In this document: piece after piece, positions 48,539 through 58,089 of the stretch | Position numbering within the stretch: the stretch's first letter is position 1 | Layout of the letters: the number at the start of each line of letters is the position of its first letter | NCBI RefSeq assembly: GCF_000696095.1 | Contig: NZ_BAYX01000004.1 | Span: 62,001-126,000, forward strand | Length of the DNA stretch: 64,000 nt | Direction of reading: 5' to 3' | Origin: Rhizobium rhizogenes NBRC 13257 | GTDB lineage: Bacteria; Pseudomonadota; Alphaproteobacteria; Rhizobiales; Rhizobiaceae | The notes under the pieces: generated by a model | Database searches by the model: none | The model's input: the letters and a program-made list of their open reading frames with translations, nothing else | Told to the model about the DNA's origin: nothing | Made by a program: the position numbers and the translations under genes

Positions 48539-49234
48539 ATGGCGACAAAGGCGAGGCAAGGACCTGAAAAATCCTCAAAGACCGGTGCGGATGGCGATGT
48601 GATCGCCAAGCCGACGAAGGTGCCACGCAATCCGCAGCGCACCCATGCCACGATCCTGGATGCGGCGACGGCGGAATTCGCCGCGCATGGTTTCGGCGGC
48701 GCCAGGGTGGATGCGATCGCGGCACGGGCGCAGACCAACAAGCGCATGCTCTACCATTATTTCGGCGACAAGGAGGGGCTTTATGTCGCCGTGCTGGAGG
48801 CGACCTATGCGGAAATCCGCAGCGCCGAGAAACATCTGGATCTCGCAAACCGCAATCCCGAGGAGGGAATGCGGGAGCTGGCGCTGTTCACCTGGCATCA
48901 TTTTCTCGAGCATCCGGAGTTCCTGAGCCTGCTCGTCACCGAGAACCTGCATGAGGCGCGTTACCTCAAACGTTCCGACAAGATCCTGGCGATGCATTCG
49001 CATTTCATCGCCGAGTTGGCCGGGGTGCTGCGACGTGGTGAAGCAGCTGGCATCTTCAGGCCCGCTGTCGATCCGGTATCCGTCTACCTGACCGTCGCGG
49101 CACTCGGTTTCTTCTATCTGTCCAACCGCCATACGCTATCGACGATTTTTGCCCGCAAGCTGACGGCGCCTGATGCGCTGAAGGCCTGGGGCGAGCATAT
49201 CGTCTCGGTGACGCTCGCCTCGATCAAGGCCTAG
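48539..49234 (+). CDS. TetR-family regulator of the sugar locus
   Basis: This 231-residue regulator has the TetR DNA-binding domain after a basic 40-residue N-terminus (ATILDAATAEFAAHGFGGAR, then TNKRMLYHYFGDKEGLYVAV, about residues 45-95). The C-terminal domain has a TetR_C-type FLSLLVTENLHEARYL segment. It lies between the divergent transporter operon and a downstream oxidoreductase operon, and matching operators flank it on both sides. It probably represses both. The ATG at 48539 is 8 bases after GAGGAG. The ATG at 48533 is too close. Confidence 0.9.
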   Translation: MATKARQGPEKSSKTGADGDVIAKPTKVPRNPQRTHATILDAATAEFAAHGFGGARVDAIAARAQTNKRMLYHYFGDKEGLYVAVLEATYAEIRSAEKHLDLANRNPEEGMRELALFTWHHFLEHPEFLSLLVTENLHEARYLKRSDKILAMHSHFIAELAGVLRRGEAAGIFRPAVDPVSVYLTVAALGFFYLSNRHTLSTIFARKLTAPDALKAWGEHIVSVTLASIKA

Positions 49235-49282
49235 AGAAATTTTCGAAAGGCGATTGACAAGCCCGGACGGATCGCGCCATCG

Positions 49283-49300
49283 TGTAACTATATAGTTACA
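49283..49300. promoter_or_regulatory. TetR operator, perfect 18-bp palindrome
   Basis: TGTAACTATATAGTTACA is a perfect palindrome, 71 bases before the next oxidoreductase start. A related copy lies on the other side of the TetR gene. Confidence 0.8.
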
Positions 49301-49370
49301 TTGGCTGCGCGGCCAAACCTTTGCTTTTCCTGACTCGGGAGGGAGTCGGATCAAACGATCGGGAGGGATC

Positions 49371-50516
<1,146 letters not shown>

Positions 50517-50549
50517 GCCGGCTCACCGCCACAAGAGGAATGTCCTGCT

Positions 50550-51965
50550 ATGACCGAGCCATTGAAAATCAGACTTGTCGAGGCGGAAGCTTTCGAACGC
50601 CCCGTCAAGCTGCGGCTTCCCTTCCGCTTTGGGGCGGCGACGCTGCGGGAGGCGCGACAGATTTTTCTGCGGGTCCGCATCGAGGATGCCCACGGCCGTT
50701 CGGCAAGCGGGATGGCGGCCGAGCTGATGGTGCCGAAATGGTTCGACAAGTCGCCTGAGCTCACCAATGCCGATAATGAAAACCAGCTTCGCCGCTCGCT
50801 GGCCTTAGCGCTTGATGCCTTGCAAGGTGCGGGATTGGAGACAGCCTTCACGCTGCATGCGGCTGTCGAAGCGGCCCATCATGCGCGCGCCGCCGCCGAG
50901 AGGCTGAACGGTCTGGTCGCCTCTTTCGGCCTGGCGCTCGCCAACAGGGCGGTGCTCGACGCTCTCTGCCGGCTGGAGGGGTTGACGGTGGCGCAGGCGA
51001 TCAAGGCCAACCGCCCCGGTATCGACGCCTCGACCACGCCCGATCTTGAAGGTTTTGATCTCTCAGGCTTCCTTTCGACATTGGCGCCGGCCAGGAGCCT
51101 TGCCGCCCGCCACACCGTCGGCCTCGTCGATGCCATAGAGACGCGCGATATTGCAGCGGGTGAACGCCTCAATGACGGGCTGCCGGAAAGCTTTGAAGAG
51201 GCGATCGATGCCTATGGCCTGACCTTCTTCAAGGTGAAGGTGTCGGGCGTTCTGGACGCCGATATCGATCGTCTTTGCCGCATTACCGCGGTGATCGACG
51301 CCAAGGTGCCGGCCTATTCGGTAACGCTTGATGGCAACGAGCAATTCGCGTCCGCCGAGGCGGTGGCCGATCTGTTGGCGCGTATCCGGGCCGAGCCAAA
51401 ACTGGCGCGGTTCGCCTCGTCGATCCTGTTCGTCGAGCAGCCGATCGCTCGCGCCTATGCTTTCGAGAAGCCGGTAACGGCGCTTGCCGCCTTCAAGCCG
51501 GTCGAAATCGATGAATCCGATGCCGATATCGACGCTTTCATCACGGCGAGGCGGCTTGGCTATACCGGCATCTCCTCCAAATCCTGCAAGGGTTTCTATC
51601 GCTCGCTATTGAACCGGGCGCGCGTTGCCAACTGGAGCGCTGACGACGGCATTGCCTATTTCATGTCGGCGGAAGACCTGACGACGCAGGGCGGCCTTGC
51701 CGTGCAGCAGGATCTGGCGCTCGCCTCGCTGATCGGCATGACGCATATCGAGCGCAACGGTCACCACTATGTCGACGGCATGGCCGGTGCCCCCGAGGCC
51801 GAGCAGGCGGCTTTCGCGCGGGCGCATGACGATCTCTATGCCGTTCGCGACGGGCGGACGCGGCTGAGGATCGAAGGCGGCAGGATCGCCATCGGCTCGG
51901 TCATCGGCGCCATCGGTCTCGGTTCGTCCGTCGCGCCCGATTGGAGTGCGATGGAGAGGTCGTAA
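50550..51965 (+). CDS. Enolase-superfamily enzyme (mandelate racemase/muconate-lactonising type)
   Basis: This 471-residue protein has a capping domain and a barrel with the enolase-superfamily residues: Lys228 and Lys230 (FFKVKVSG), metal ligands Asp261 (TLDGNEQF) and Glu296 (VEQPI), and the third ligand near Asp321-Glu322 (EIDESD). Members abstract an alpha-proton from a carboxylate, usually dehydrating or epimerising a sugar acid. Placement with Gfo/Idh enzymes suggests a sugar-acid dehydratase step. It is longer than typical members (about 370-410 residues), with extra sequence in the N-terminal half. Confidence 0.85.
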   Translation: MTEPLKIRLVEAEAFERPVKLRLPFRFGAATLREARQIFLRVRIEDAHGRSASGMAAELMVPKWFDKSPELTNADNENQLRRSLALALDALQGAGLETAFTLHAAVEAAHHARAAAERLNGLVASFGLALANRAVLDALCRLEGLTVAQAIKANRPGIDASTTPDLEGFDLSGFLSTLAPARSLAARHTVGLVDAIETRDIAAGERLNDGLPESFEEAIDAYGLTFFKVKVSGVLDADIDRLCRITAVIDAKVPAYSVTLDGNEQFASAEAVADLLARIRAEPKLARFASSILFVEQPIARAYAFEKPVTALAAFKPVEIDESDADIDAFITARRLGYTGISSKSCKGFYRSLLNRARVANWSADDGIAYFMSAEDLTTQGGLAVQQDLALASLIGMTHIERNGHHYVDGMAGAPEAEQAAFARAHDDLYAVRDGRTRLRIEGGRIAIGSVIGAIGLGSSVAPDWSAMERS

Positions 51966-51968
51966 TCA

Positions 51969-51991
51969 CCTTCTTCCCTCGGGGGAGAAGG
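51969..51991. repeat. Short palindromic repeat between two operon genes
   Basis: CCTTCTTCCC and GGGGGAGAAGG form a palindrome close to the one at 5364-5385. It sits in the 51-base gap between the enolase-superfamily and oxidoreductase genes. Confidence 0.6.
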
Positions 51992-52016
51992 AGTAACCAG
52001 ACTCTGGAGGAAGAAC

Positions 52017-53282
52017 ATGCCGTCGTCATCGAAGAAGCGCTATGCCCTGGTCGGAACCGGCAATCGCGGCGCTACCATGTGGGGCAAGGATCTAGTCGAG
52101 CGCTGGGGCAACGAGGTCGAGCTTGTCGCCGTCTGCGATCTCAATGCGATGCGCGCCAAGCGCGCTCTGGACTATATCGGCGCCCGGGTGCCGATCTATA
52201 CCGATTTCGACGAACTGCTGCGGGTCGAAAAGCCGGATCTCGTCATTGTCTGTACGCGCGATTCCTCCCATGACGACCTGATCGTCAAGGCGATGGAGGC
52301 CGGCGCCAATGTCATCAGCGAAAAGCCGATGACGACGACGGTCGACAAGATTAAGCGCATTCTCGACGCCGAGGCGCGGACCGGCAAGCGGCTCGACATC
52401 TCCTTCAACTACCGCTTCGCGCCGACGGCAGCGAAGATCAAAGAACTGATCAATTCAGGCGTCATCGGCGATGTCACCTCCGTCGATTTTCACTGGTATC
52501 TCGATACCAGCCATGGTGCCGATTATTTCCGCCGCTGGCATGCCTTCGTCGAAAATTCCGGCAGCCTCTTCGTCCATAAGGCGACGCATCATTTCGATCT
52601 TTTGAACTGGTATCTGGATTCCGATCCCGAGACGGTCTCGGCCTTCGCCGATCTCAAGCATTACGGTCGCAAGGGTCCCTTCCGCGGCGAGCGCTGTCGT
52701 AGCTGTCGGTACAAGGACGAGTGCGACTACTATCTCGATATCAGCGCGACACCGCTGCTCGAAAGTCTCTATGAGGATCCGTCGACGGTCGATGGCTATG
52801 TCCGTGACGCCTGCGTTTTCCGCGAGGATATCGATATCCCCGACACGATGGTTTCCTCGATCCGCTACCGCAACGGCGTCAACGTCTCCTACTCGCTGAA
52901 CACCTACATGCCGATCGAAGGCCACCACATCGCCTTCAACGGTCACAAGGGCCGTATCGAGATGCGGCAATATGAGAAGCAGAAATGGACAACGCCACCG
53001 GCGGACGAAATCGTCGTCATGAAGAATTTCGGCGATGTCGAGCGCATCTGGGTGCCGCATTCCTCCGGCGGCCACTATGGCGGCGACGACCGGCTGCGCA
53101 ACATGCTGCTGCGCTCGGGGCCGAACGATGAACTCAGACAACGCGCCGGTTCACGCGCGGGCGCAATGTCGGTTCTCTGTGGCATCGCGGCGCTGGAAAG
53201 CAGTCGCACCGGCCAGCAGGTTTCGATCGCCGATATCTGGGGCGAGGATGGTGGTTTGAACCTGCTGGAGGCGCGGCTGTAG
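52017..53282 (+). CDS. Gfo/Idh/MocA-family oxidoreductase with Cys cluster
   Basis: This 421-residue enzyme has a Rossmann fold (YALVGTGNRGATMWGKDLV) and the catalytic Lys in SEKPMTTTVDKIK. An insert after residue 220 contains Cys227, Cys230 and Cys236 (ERCRSCRYKDECDYY), with Cys266 (RDACVFRED) nearby, which could form a metal (probably Zn) site. The active-site His lies around KATHHFDLLNWYL. It belongs to a longer Gfo/Idh clade. It ends the operon and faces a convergent lipoprotein gene 15 bases away. GGAGGAAG precedes the ATG. Confidence 0.9.
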   Translation: MPSSSKKRYALVGTGNRGATMWGKDLVERWGNEVELVAVCDLNAMRAKRALDYIGARVPIYTDFDELLRVEKPDLVIVCTRDSSHDDLIVKAMEAGANVISEKPMTTTVDKIKRILDAEARTGKRLDISFNYRFAPTAAKIKELINSGVIGDVTSVDFHWYLDTSHGADYFRRWHAFVENSGSLFVHKATHHFDLLNWYLDSDPETVSAFADLKHYGRKGPFRGERCRSCRYKDECDYYLDISATPLLESLYEDPSTVDGYVRDACVFREDIDIPDTMVSSIRYRNGVNVSYSLNTYMPIEGHHIAFNGHKGRIEMRQYEKQKWTTPPADEIVVMKNFGDVERIWVPHSSGGHYGGDDRLRNMLLRSGPNDELRQRAGSRAGAMSVLCGIAALESSRTGQQVSIADIWGEDGGLNLLEARL

Positions 53283-53297
53283 AGGCCCGCGCCGTCC

Positions 53298-53885
53298 TTA
53301 GCTGCAGCCCGGCAATTGTTGCGCGTAAAGAGCGGTCATGCCGTTGAAGCGTTTGGCACCGGCCAATGCGGTTGCATTGCCGCGCCATGACCCCTGCAGA
53401 TAACCCTTCGTGCCGGAATAATAGGCGAGATAGAGATCGTAGGAATCGTTGAGCGCGATGCCGGTCTCGAGGTGCGTCCGGTAGTGATACCAGCCGACGA
53501 AATCGATCGCGTCGGAAAAGCTGGTGCGGCTTGCGCCCCAGTTGCCTGTCTCACGCTTGTACTTTTCCCAGGTGCCGTCCAGCGCCTGCGAGAAGCCATA
53601 GGCGCTCGATGGGCGCTTCCAGGGAATGAAGCCGAGCAAATATCGTCTGGGTGGACGGGCACGCGGCTGGAAGCCGGATTCGGTGTAGATCGTCGCCATC
53701 AGGATCGGCACGGGAACGCCGTATTTGCGCTCGGTGCGCTCGGCCGCCCGCTGCCAGTTGTTGAACCAGCCGTCGCGCTGATCGAAGATCGCGCAAACAT
53801 TGCGGGTACGGGTGGGCGCGGTGGCGCAGCTCGCCAGCACGCCGAGCAGCAAGATAGCCAGAATGGAAAGAACGCGAGTACGCAT
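53298..53885 (-). CDS. Lytic transglycosylase-like lipoprotein
   Basis: This 195-residue protein has a lipoprotein signal (LAILLLGVLASC) and an SLT-like domain. The catalytic Glu is in ILMATIYTESGFQPRA, followed by SSAYGFSQALDGTWEKYK and YYSGTKGYLQGSW. It probably cleaves peptidoglycan glycan strands at the outer membrane. It is monocistronic and unrelated to its sugar-metabolism neighbours. GAAGAGG precedes the ATG. Confidence 0.85.
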   Translation of the reverse strand: MRTRVLSILAILLLGVLASCATAPTRTRNVCAIFDQRDGWFNNWQRAAERTERKYGVPVPILMATIYTESGFQPRARPPRRYLLGFIPWKRPSSAYGFSQALDGTWEKYKRETGNWGASRTSFSDAIDFVGWYHYRTHLETGIALNDSYDLYLAYYSGTKGYLQGSWRGNATALAGAKRFNGMTALYAQQLPGCS

Positions 53886-53999
53886 GACTAGAACCTCTTC
53901 GCTAAAGAGATTGCTAGCCGGGAATGATTAAAAACGGGTTTTCCACCTGTGCCGAAATGGGGCGTCTTCAGGGTGTTTTCGTGAAATTGCTGCGTTGCG

Positions 54000-55022
54000 T
54001 CATGCCATGCGCGCCAGATCCTGGCGGCGGATTTCATAGAGCAATGGTTTGCCCTCGATGAAGCGGATGGCCTCGTCCACCGCCATCTCGCCGAGGCGGG
54101 TGCGCTCCAGACCGACGGCGCCGGCAATATGCGGCGTCAGGAAGACATTCGGCAGGTCGTAGAAGGTCGAACTTGCCTCCGGGATTTCAGGATCGGTGAC
54201 GTCGATGATCGCGTCGATGCGGCCTGTTTCCAGGGTGGCGAGTAGGGCGGCTTCATCGACCAGCGCGCCGCGCGCCGTGTTGATGAAGGTCGCGCCGGGT
54301 TTCATTAGGGACAAACGGTGCGCGTCTATCATATGCCGCGTCGCGGGCAGTGACGGCGCGTGCAGCGAGACGATATCGGCCGTGGCCATCAGGGCATCGA
54401 GTTCGGTCTTCTCGACGCCGAGACGCGCCGCTTCCGTCTTGTCGACCATCGGATCGTAGAGCAGGATTCGGTAGTCAAAGGGTGCGAGTAGTTCGATCAC
54501 CCGCCGGCCGATGCGCGATGCGCCGATGATGCCGACCGTGCGGCCGTAATTGCCGATGGCTTCGGCCTGGATCGGCTGCGTGCGGTGGCGGTTACGGTCG
54601 GCGACATAGAGGTCGCGAAAGCGGAAGACCTGCTTGCCGGCAAAGATAATCGCCGCAAGGGTGAATTCGGCAACCGGCAGGGCATTGGCCTGCGCCGCAT
54701 GGCTAACCACGATATTCCTGTCGAACAGACCGTCCTCGATCAGGCCCTTCACGGTGCCAGCCGCATGTGCCACCAGCTTCAAATGCGGTGCCTGCGCCAG
54801 TGCGGCTTCATTGATGGGCGGCGAGCCCCAGCCGGTGATCAGGATCTCTGTCTCGTCGAGCAGCTTGCGCGCTCTTTCATCGTCGAAGCGCACCATTGGC
54901 GCGGCGTCGAGGACGCGCCCGATCGTATCGAGACGCTGGATCAGAGCTGATGGTATCACATGCTGGGTGCGCGACGGCTGCATGGCGAAAGCAATGGTCG
55001 GGCGGGAGGCGGATGATGTCAT
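54000..55022 (-). CDS. D-isomer-specific 2-hydroxyacid dehydrogenase
   Basis: This 340-residue NAD(P)-dependent enzyme has a Rossmann segment TVGIIGASRIGRRVIELL, in which the usual GxGxxG reads GASRIG. The catalytic Arg lies in INTARGALVDE, the Glu in DPEIPEASS, and the His in FLTPHIAGAVG. It would interconvert a 2-hydroxy acid and a 2-keto acid. The ATG overlaps the DUF2264 stop by 4 bases, so the two act together, possibly on a sugar-derived acid. The exact substrate is unknown. Confidence 0.9.
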   Translation of the reverse strand: MTSSASRPTIAFAMQPSRTQHVIPSALIQRLDTIGRVLDAAPMVRFDDERARKLLDETEILITGWGSPPINEAALAQAPHLKLVAHAAGTVKGLIEDGLFDRNIVVSHAAQANALPVAEFTLAAIIFAGKQVFRFRDLYVADRNRHRTQPIQAEAIGNYGRTVGIIGASRIGRRVIELLAPFDYRILLYDPMVDKTEAARLGVEKTELDALMATADIVSLHAPSLPATRHMIDAHRLSLMKPGATFINTARGALVDEAALLATLETGRIDAIIDVTDPEIPEASSTFYDLPNVFLTPHIAGAVGLERTRLGEMAVDEAIRFIEGKPLLYEIRRQDLARMA

Positions 55023-56875
55023 GGCCGGCGTTCCGGCGCTTCGATGGCGCTGACGGTGACGCCTTTCTCGGCGATCAGGGCGTGCAGGGCGTCGATGTCG
55101 GGTTTCGCGGGCGGCTTCGTCCAGGCGCCGGAAACAGCCGAGGGATCGTGCTCGGCGAGGACGGCGGAGACGAGAATGGTTTCGCCCGCCGGGATCGTGC
55201 CGCGCAACTGCGGCACGAGCGTCTTTGAGGCGATCAGGTTGGTGTTCGGCGGCGCCTTCTGCGCCACGCCGTCGCGAGCGATTGTCGAGCCGAGATCGAC
55301 AATACCGCTGAAATCCTCTTCGCCGATGGCATAGGCAGCACCTTTGCCAGCTGAGAGCGTGTCGGCCTCGAAATCGCGCCTAGCGATGGCAAAGCTGCCT
55401 TCGGCGGTTTGCAGCGGTCGAGGGGTGACGATCTTGTGCAGGCGAATATGCCAGGGGGCGGCGGGGATCAGCCAGGTCTCGACGGTGACGTCGGGCAAGG
55501 GCGACCATTTGGCATAAAGCGTATCGCCGGCGAGCTTCGCCTCCTGATTGGTCTCGCGGACGCGGTAGTGCAGGCCGTCATCGCTGAAGGCGAGCATTGA
55601 GTCGAAGACAGCGCCGGTAAAGGCACGCTCGTCGCTTTCGATGCTGAAGCCATAGCGGGCGGAATAGGCGAACTTGGCGTATTTCTCCGCCCCGAAGCGC
55701 ATCTGCTGGTTTTCCTGGCCGGAGGATAGCGCCACGACATCGGCGTTGCTTCGCATCATCACCATGCCGGGATGTTTGAGCGGGACGATCGATGGTTCGG
55801 CGGCCTGCGGCTTTTCCTCTGCCGTCCAGAAGGGATGCGTCTCGGGGAGGGCCAGCGGCAGGAAGGCCTTGAAGGCCCAATAGGGCGAGCCGGCGGAATT
55901 ATAGTTTTCCGACATCAGCAGGTTAGGATAGGCATAGCCGATCGGCAGCGTGCCGTCGCGGTTGGCGATCGGCTTGTCGGCCCACCAGCGCAGGTGCCGG
56001 AGGCAAAGCCCCTTGATCTCGCCCCAGGGCAACGCCTCGACATCGGCAAAGGCCAGCGCCGACCAGAAGCCGGCGCAGGCGAAACGGTAGGTCAGGCTGC
56101 GGCCGAAGGGGATGGTGGCGCCATCAGGGGCAAACCAGTGGCGGAAATCCTTGGCAAACAGCACGGCGCGCTCGCGGTAGCGCTCGGCGCGGTCGTCATT
56201 GACGAGCTTGGAATAGATCAGCCCGTAGAAATGCATGGCAAAGGGAACGTAGTGGTCGATGCGCCGGATATTGCCGTCGCGATACCAGCCGTCGGCAATG
56301 TAGAAGCCGTCCAGTTCCCTCAGATAATCCTCCGTCAGGCTGCGGTCGAAGGTGGCGCCGAGCCGATCCAGCGCGATGTCCACCAGTACGCGGAAGAAGC
56401 GCCAGTTGTTGTCGGCATAGTCGAAGGTGCGGGCATGCTTGAGATAGGCGATGAGATTGTTGCGGGCGCGAGCATCCAGCGGCTCCCAGATCTTCTCCGG
56501 CACCAGAGCCAACGCGAAGCCCAGAGCGGCAAGCTCGACCATGCGCTGGTCGCGGCCGTTGACACCGCCCCAATATTCCGGGTGAGCCGGGTCGACGCCA
56601 TTGGCCAACCCCTCGGCAAAACGGTCCCAATGGGCGAAATCTCCACCGCCGGCGCCGAGCGGCGCGAGGCCCCAGAGCGGACGGGCAAAACCTTCGAGAT
56701 CGGCGGCGGCACGGTCGAAATGCGCGCCGGCGGCGTCGATGCGGACGCGGGCATTGCCCTTGGAAAAGTACGGCAGCAGCGGATCGAACAGGTCGGTTAG
56801 CGCGCAACGCATGTCGGAGCGGTTTTTGAGCGGATTGCCGGCAAGCGGATTGGTACTGACGGGATCGTAGATCAT
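55019..56875 (-). CDS. DUF2264 domain protein
   Basis: This 618-residue protein has an N-terminal alpha-helical toroid (about residues 15-350; RPLWGLAPLGAGGGDF, YWGGVNGRDQRMVELAALG, WYRDGNIRRIDHYVPFAMH) and a C-terminal beta-sandwich, a layout recalling polysaccharide lyases and unsaturated-uronide enzymes. No signal peptide is visible, so it is cytosolic. It follows a LacI regulator and overlaps a 2-hydroxyacid dehydrogenase. A role in breaking down an imported oligosaccharide is likely but unproven. The ATG at 56875 is chosen for its family-like start; its ribosome-binding site is weak. Confidence 0.8.
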   Translation of the reverse strand: MIYDPVSTNPLAGNPLKNRSDMRCALTDLFDPLLPYFSKGNARVRIDAAGAHFDRAAADLEGFARPLWGLAPLGAGGGDFAHWDRFAEGLANGVDPAHPEYWGGVNGRDQRMVELAALGFALALVPEKIWEPLDARARNNLIAYLKHARTFDYADNNWRFFRVLVDIALDRLGATFDRSLTEDYLRELDGFYIADGWYRDGNIRRIDHYVPFAMHFYGLIYSKLVNDDRAERYRERAVLFAKDFRHWFAPDGATIPFGRSLTYRFACAGFWSALAFADVEALPWGEIKGLCLRHLRWWADKPIANRDGTLPIGYAYPNLLMSENYNSAGSPYWAFKAFLPLALPETHPFWTAEEKPQAAEPSIVPLKHPGMVMMRSNADVVALSSGQENQQMRFGAEKYAKFAYSARYGFSIESDERAFTGAVFDSMLAFSDDGLHYRVRETNQEAKLAGDTLYAKWSPLPDVTVETWLIPAAPWHIRLHKIVTPRPLQTAEGSFAIARRDFEADTLSAGKGAAYAIGEEDFSGIVDLGSTIARDGVAQKAPPNTNLIASKTLVPQLRGTIPAGETILVSAVLAEHDPSAVSGAWTKPPAKPDIDALHALIAEKGVTVSAIEAPERRP

Positions 56876-56916
56876 AGGTCTGGCTCTTGCTTGGTCGCCT
56901 CCGCAGGAGACGCGCT

Positions 56917-57939
56917 TCAGGTTTCGGACGGAAGGGTGCCGCCGGGGATCGGTATGACGGCATGACAAACGTGGCGCGCGGGCGCGTCGCGATCGCGGAA
57001 ACGGGCGATCATCAGGTTGACGGCCTCGCGCCCCAGGGCGGCGCGGTCGACGCGCATGGTGGCGAGGCGCGGATTGGTCATCAGCGCGCAGGGCAGATCG
57101 TCGAAGCCGACGATGGCGAAGTCGTCGGGCACGCGCAGACCAGCTTCGGTAACGGCATCGAGCACGCCGACGGCGATGAAATCGTTCATGCAGAAGGCGG
57201 CGGTGAAGCTGCGATCCTCGGCAAGGATGGCGGCGGTGGTATCATGGGCCTCCTGGCTGGAGCTGCCGCGGAAGGTCATCGGCACGATCCGGCCTTCGGC
57301 ACCTTCCACCGAGGCAATCGCCGCTTCGAAGCCCCGGACGCGTTCGCGGATCGTCTGGCGGTGAGAGCCGGTGAAATGCAGGATACGGCGATGGCCGGCA
57401 TCGAGCAGCCGGCGGGTTGCGGCGTAAGCGCCGAAGAAGTTCGAGGGCGAAACGCCATCGAAGCGCAGCTTCGGGTCGGTCCCGTTGACGAGCACGGTCG
57501 GCGTGCCGCTTTCCTCCAGCCAGGGGCGCAGGTCGTCGGGCGGGTCGATGCCGACGAGGAACAGTCCCTCGGCGCCGGCCGCCTGAAGCTGCTCCTGGAT
57601 ATGCTCCGGCGAGGTCCTTGCCTCCCGGACGAGGCGGATGTCGAAGGGCATGCCGCGCTCGGCGGCGCCAGCGCGTAAGCCCTCGAGAATGCCTTCGTAA
57701 AAGACGCTGAGGCCACCCGTGGCGCTGTCGCTGGCGATCAGCGCCAGCCCTCCCGGCATGCTATCGACGGCCGCCTTCAGGGGGTAGCCGAGGTCGGTCG
57801 CCACCTTGAAAATCTGCTGGCGGATCGTGTCGCTGATGCCAGGCTCGTTGGTGAGCACCCGCGACACGGTGGAGACGGAGACGCCGGCCCTGCTGGCAAT
57901 ATCGGCTTGTGTGATGCGTTTGGATCGAAGCTCGTTCAT
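56917..57939 (-). CDS. LacI-family transcriptional regulator
   Basis: This 340-residue protein has an N-terminal helix-turn-helix (ITQADIASRAGVSVSTVSRV, residues 9-28) with the hinge helix, and a periplasmic-binding-like effector domain (GGLSVFYEGILEGLRAGAAERG; FDDLPCALMTNPRLATMRVD). It is divergent from an orphan sugar-binding protein and upstream of DUF2264 and the 2-hydroxyacid dehydrogenase. Two palindromes in the divergent gap are probable operators. The start at 57939 gives MNELRSKR. A longer frame has no family match. Confidence 0.92.
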   Translation of the reverse strand: MNELRSKRITQADIASRAGVSVSTVSRVLTNEPGISDTIRQQIFKVATDLGYPLKAAVDSMPGGLALIASDSATGGLSVFYEGILEGLRAGAAERGMPFDIRLVREARTSPEHIQEQLQAAGAEGLFLVGIDPPDDLRPWLEESGTPTVLVNGTDPKLRFDGVSPSNFFGAYAATRRLLDAGHRRILHFTGSHRQTIRERVRGFEAAIASVEGAEGRIVPMTFRGSSSQEAHDTTAAILAEDRSFTAAFCMNDFIAVGVLDAVTEAGLRVPDDFAIVGFDDLPCALMTNPRLATMRVDRAALGREAVNLMIARFRDRDAPARHVCHAVIPIPGGTLPSET

Positions 57940-57961
57940 AACGCAACAATCATGCAAATCG

Positions 57962-57973
57962 TGCAAATTTGCA
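57962..57973. promoter_or_regulatory. LacI operator candidate 1
   Basis: TGCAAATTTGCA is a perfect 12-bp palindrome 22 bases from the LacI start codon. Confidence 0.55.
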
Positions 57974-57989
57974 AGAAAAAGATTGTTTA

Positions 57990-58002
57990 TTGCGTTTCGC
58001 AA
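57990..58002. promoter_or_regulatory. LacI operator candidate 2
   Basis: TTGCG and CGCAA flank TTT in a perfect inverted repeat, resembling LacI/GalR half-sites. It lies in the gap between the LacI gene and the orphan binding protein. Confidence 0.6.
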
Positions 58003-58089
58003 TGAAGTTGCATATCCTCCCGCGGAATTATCCGCAGTAGGCGTCGGGGAGATCGTCGCGGATAGCAACGCGAGAGAAGGAGGAATCTC

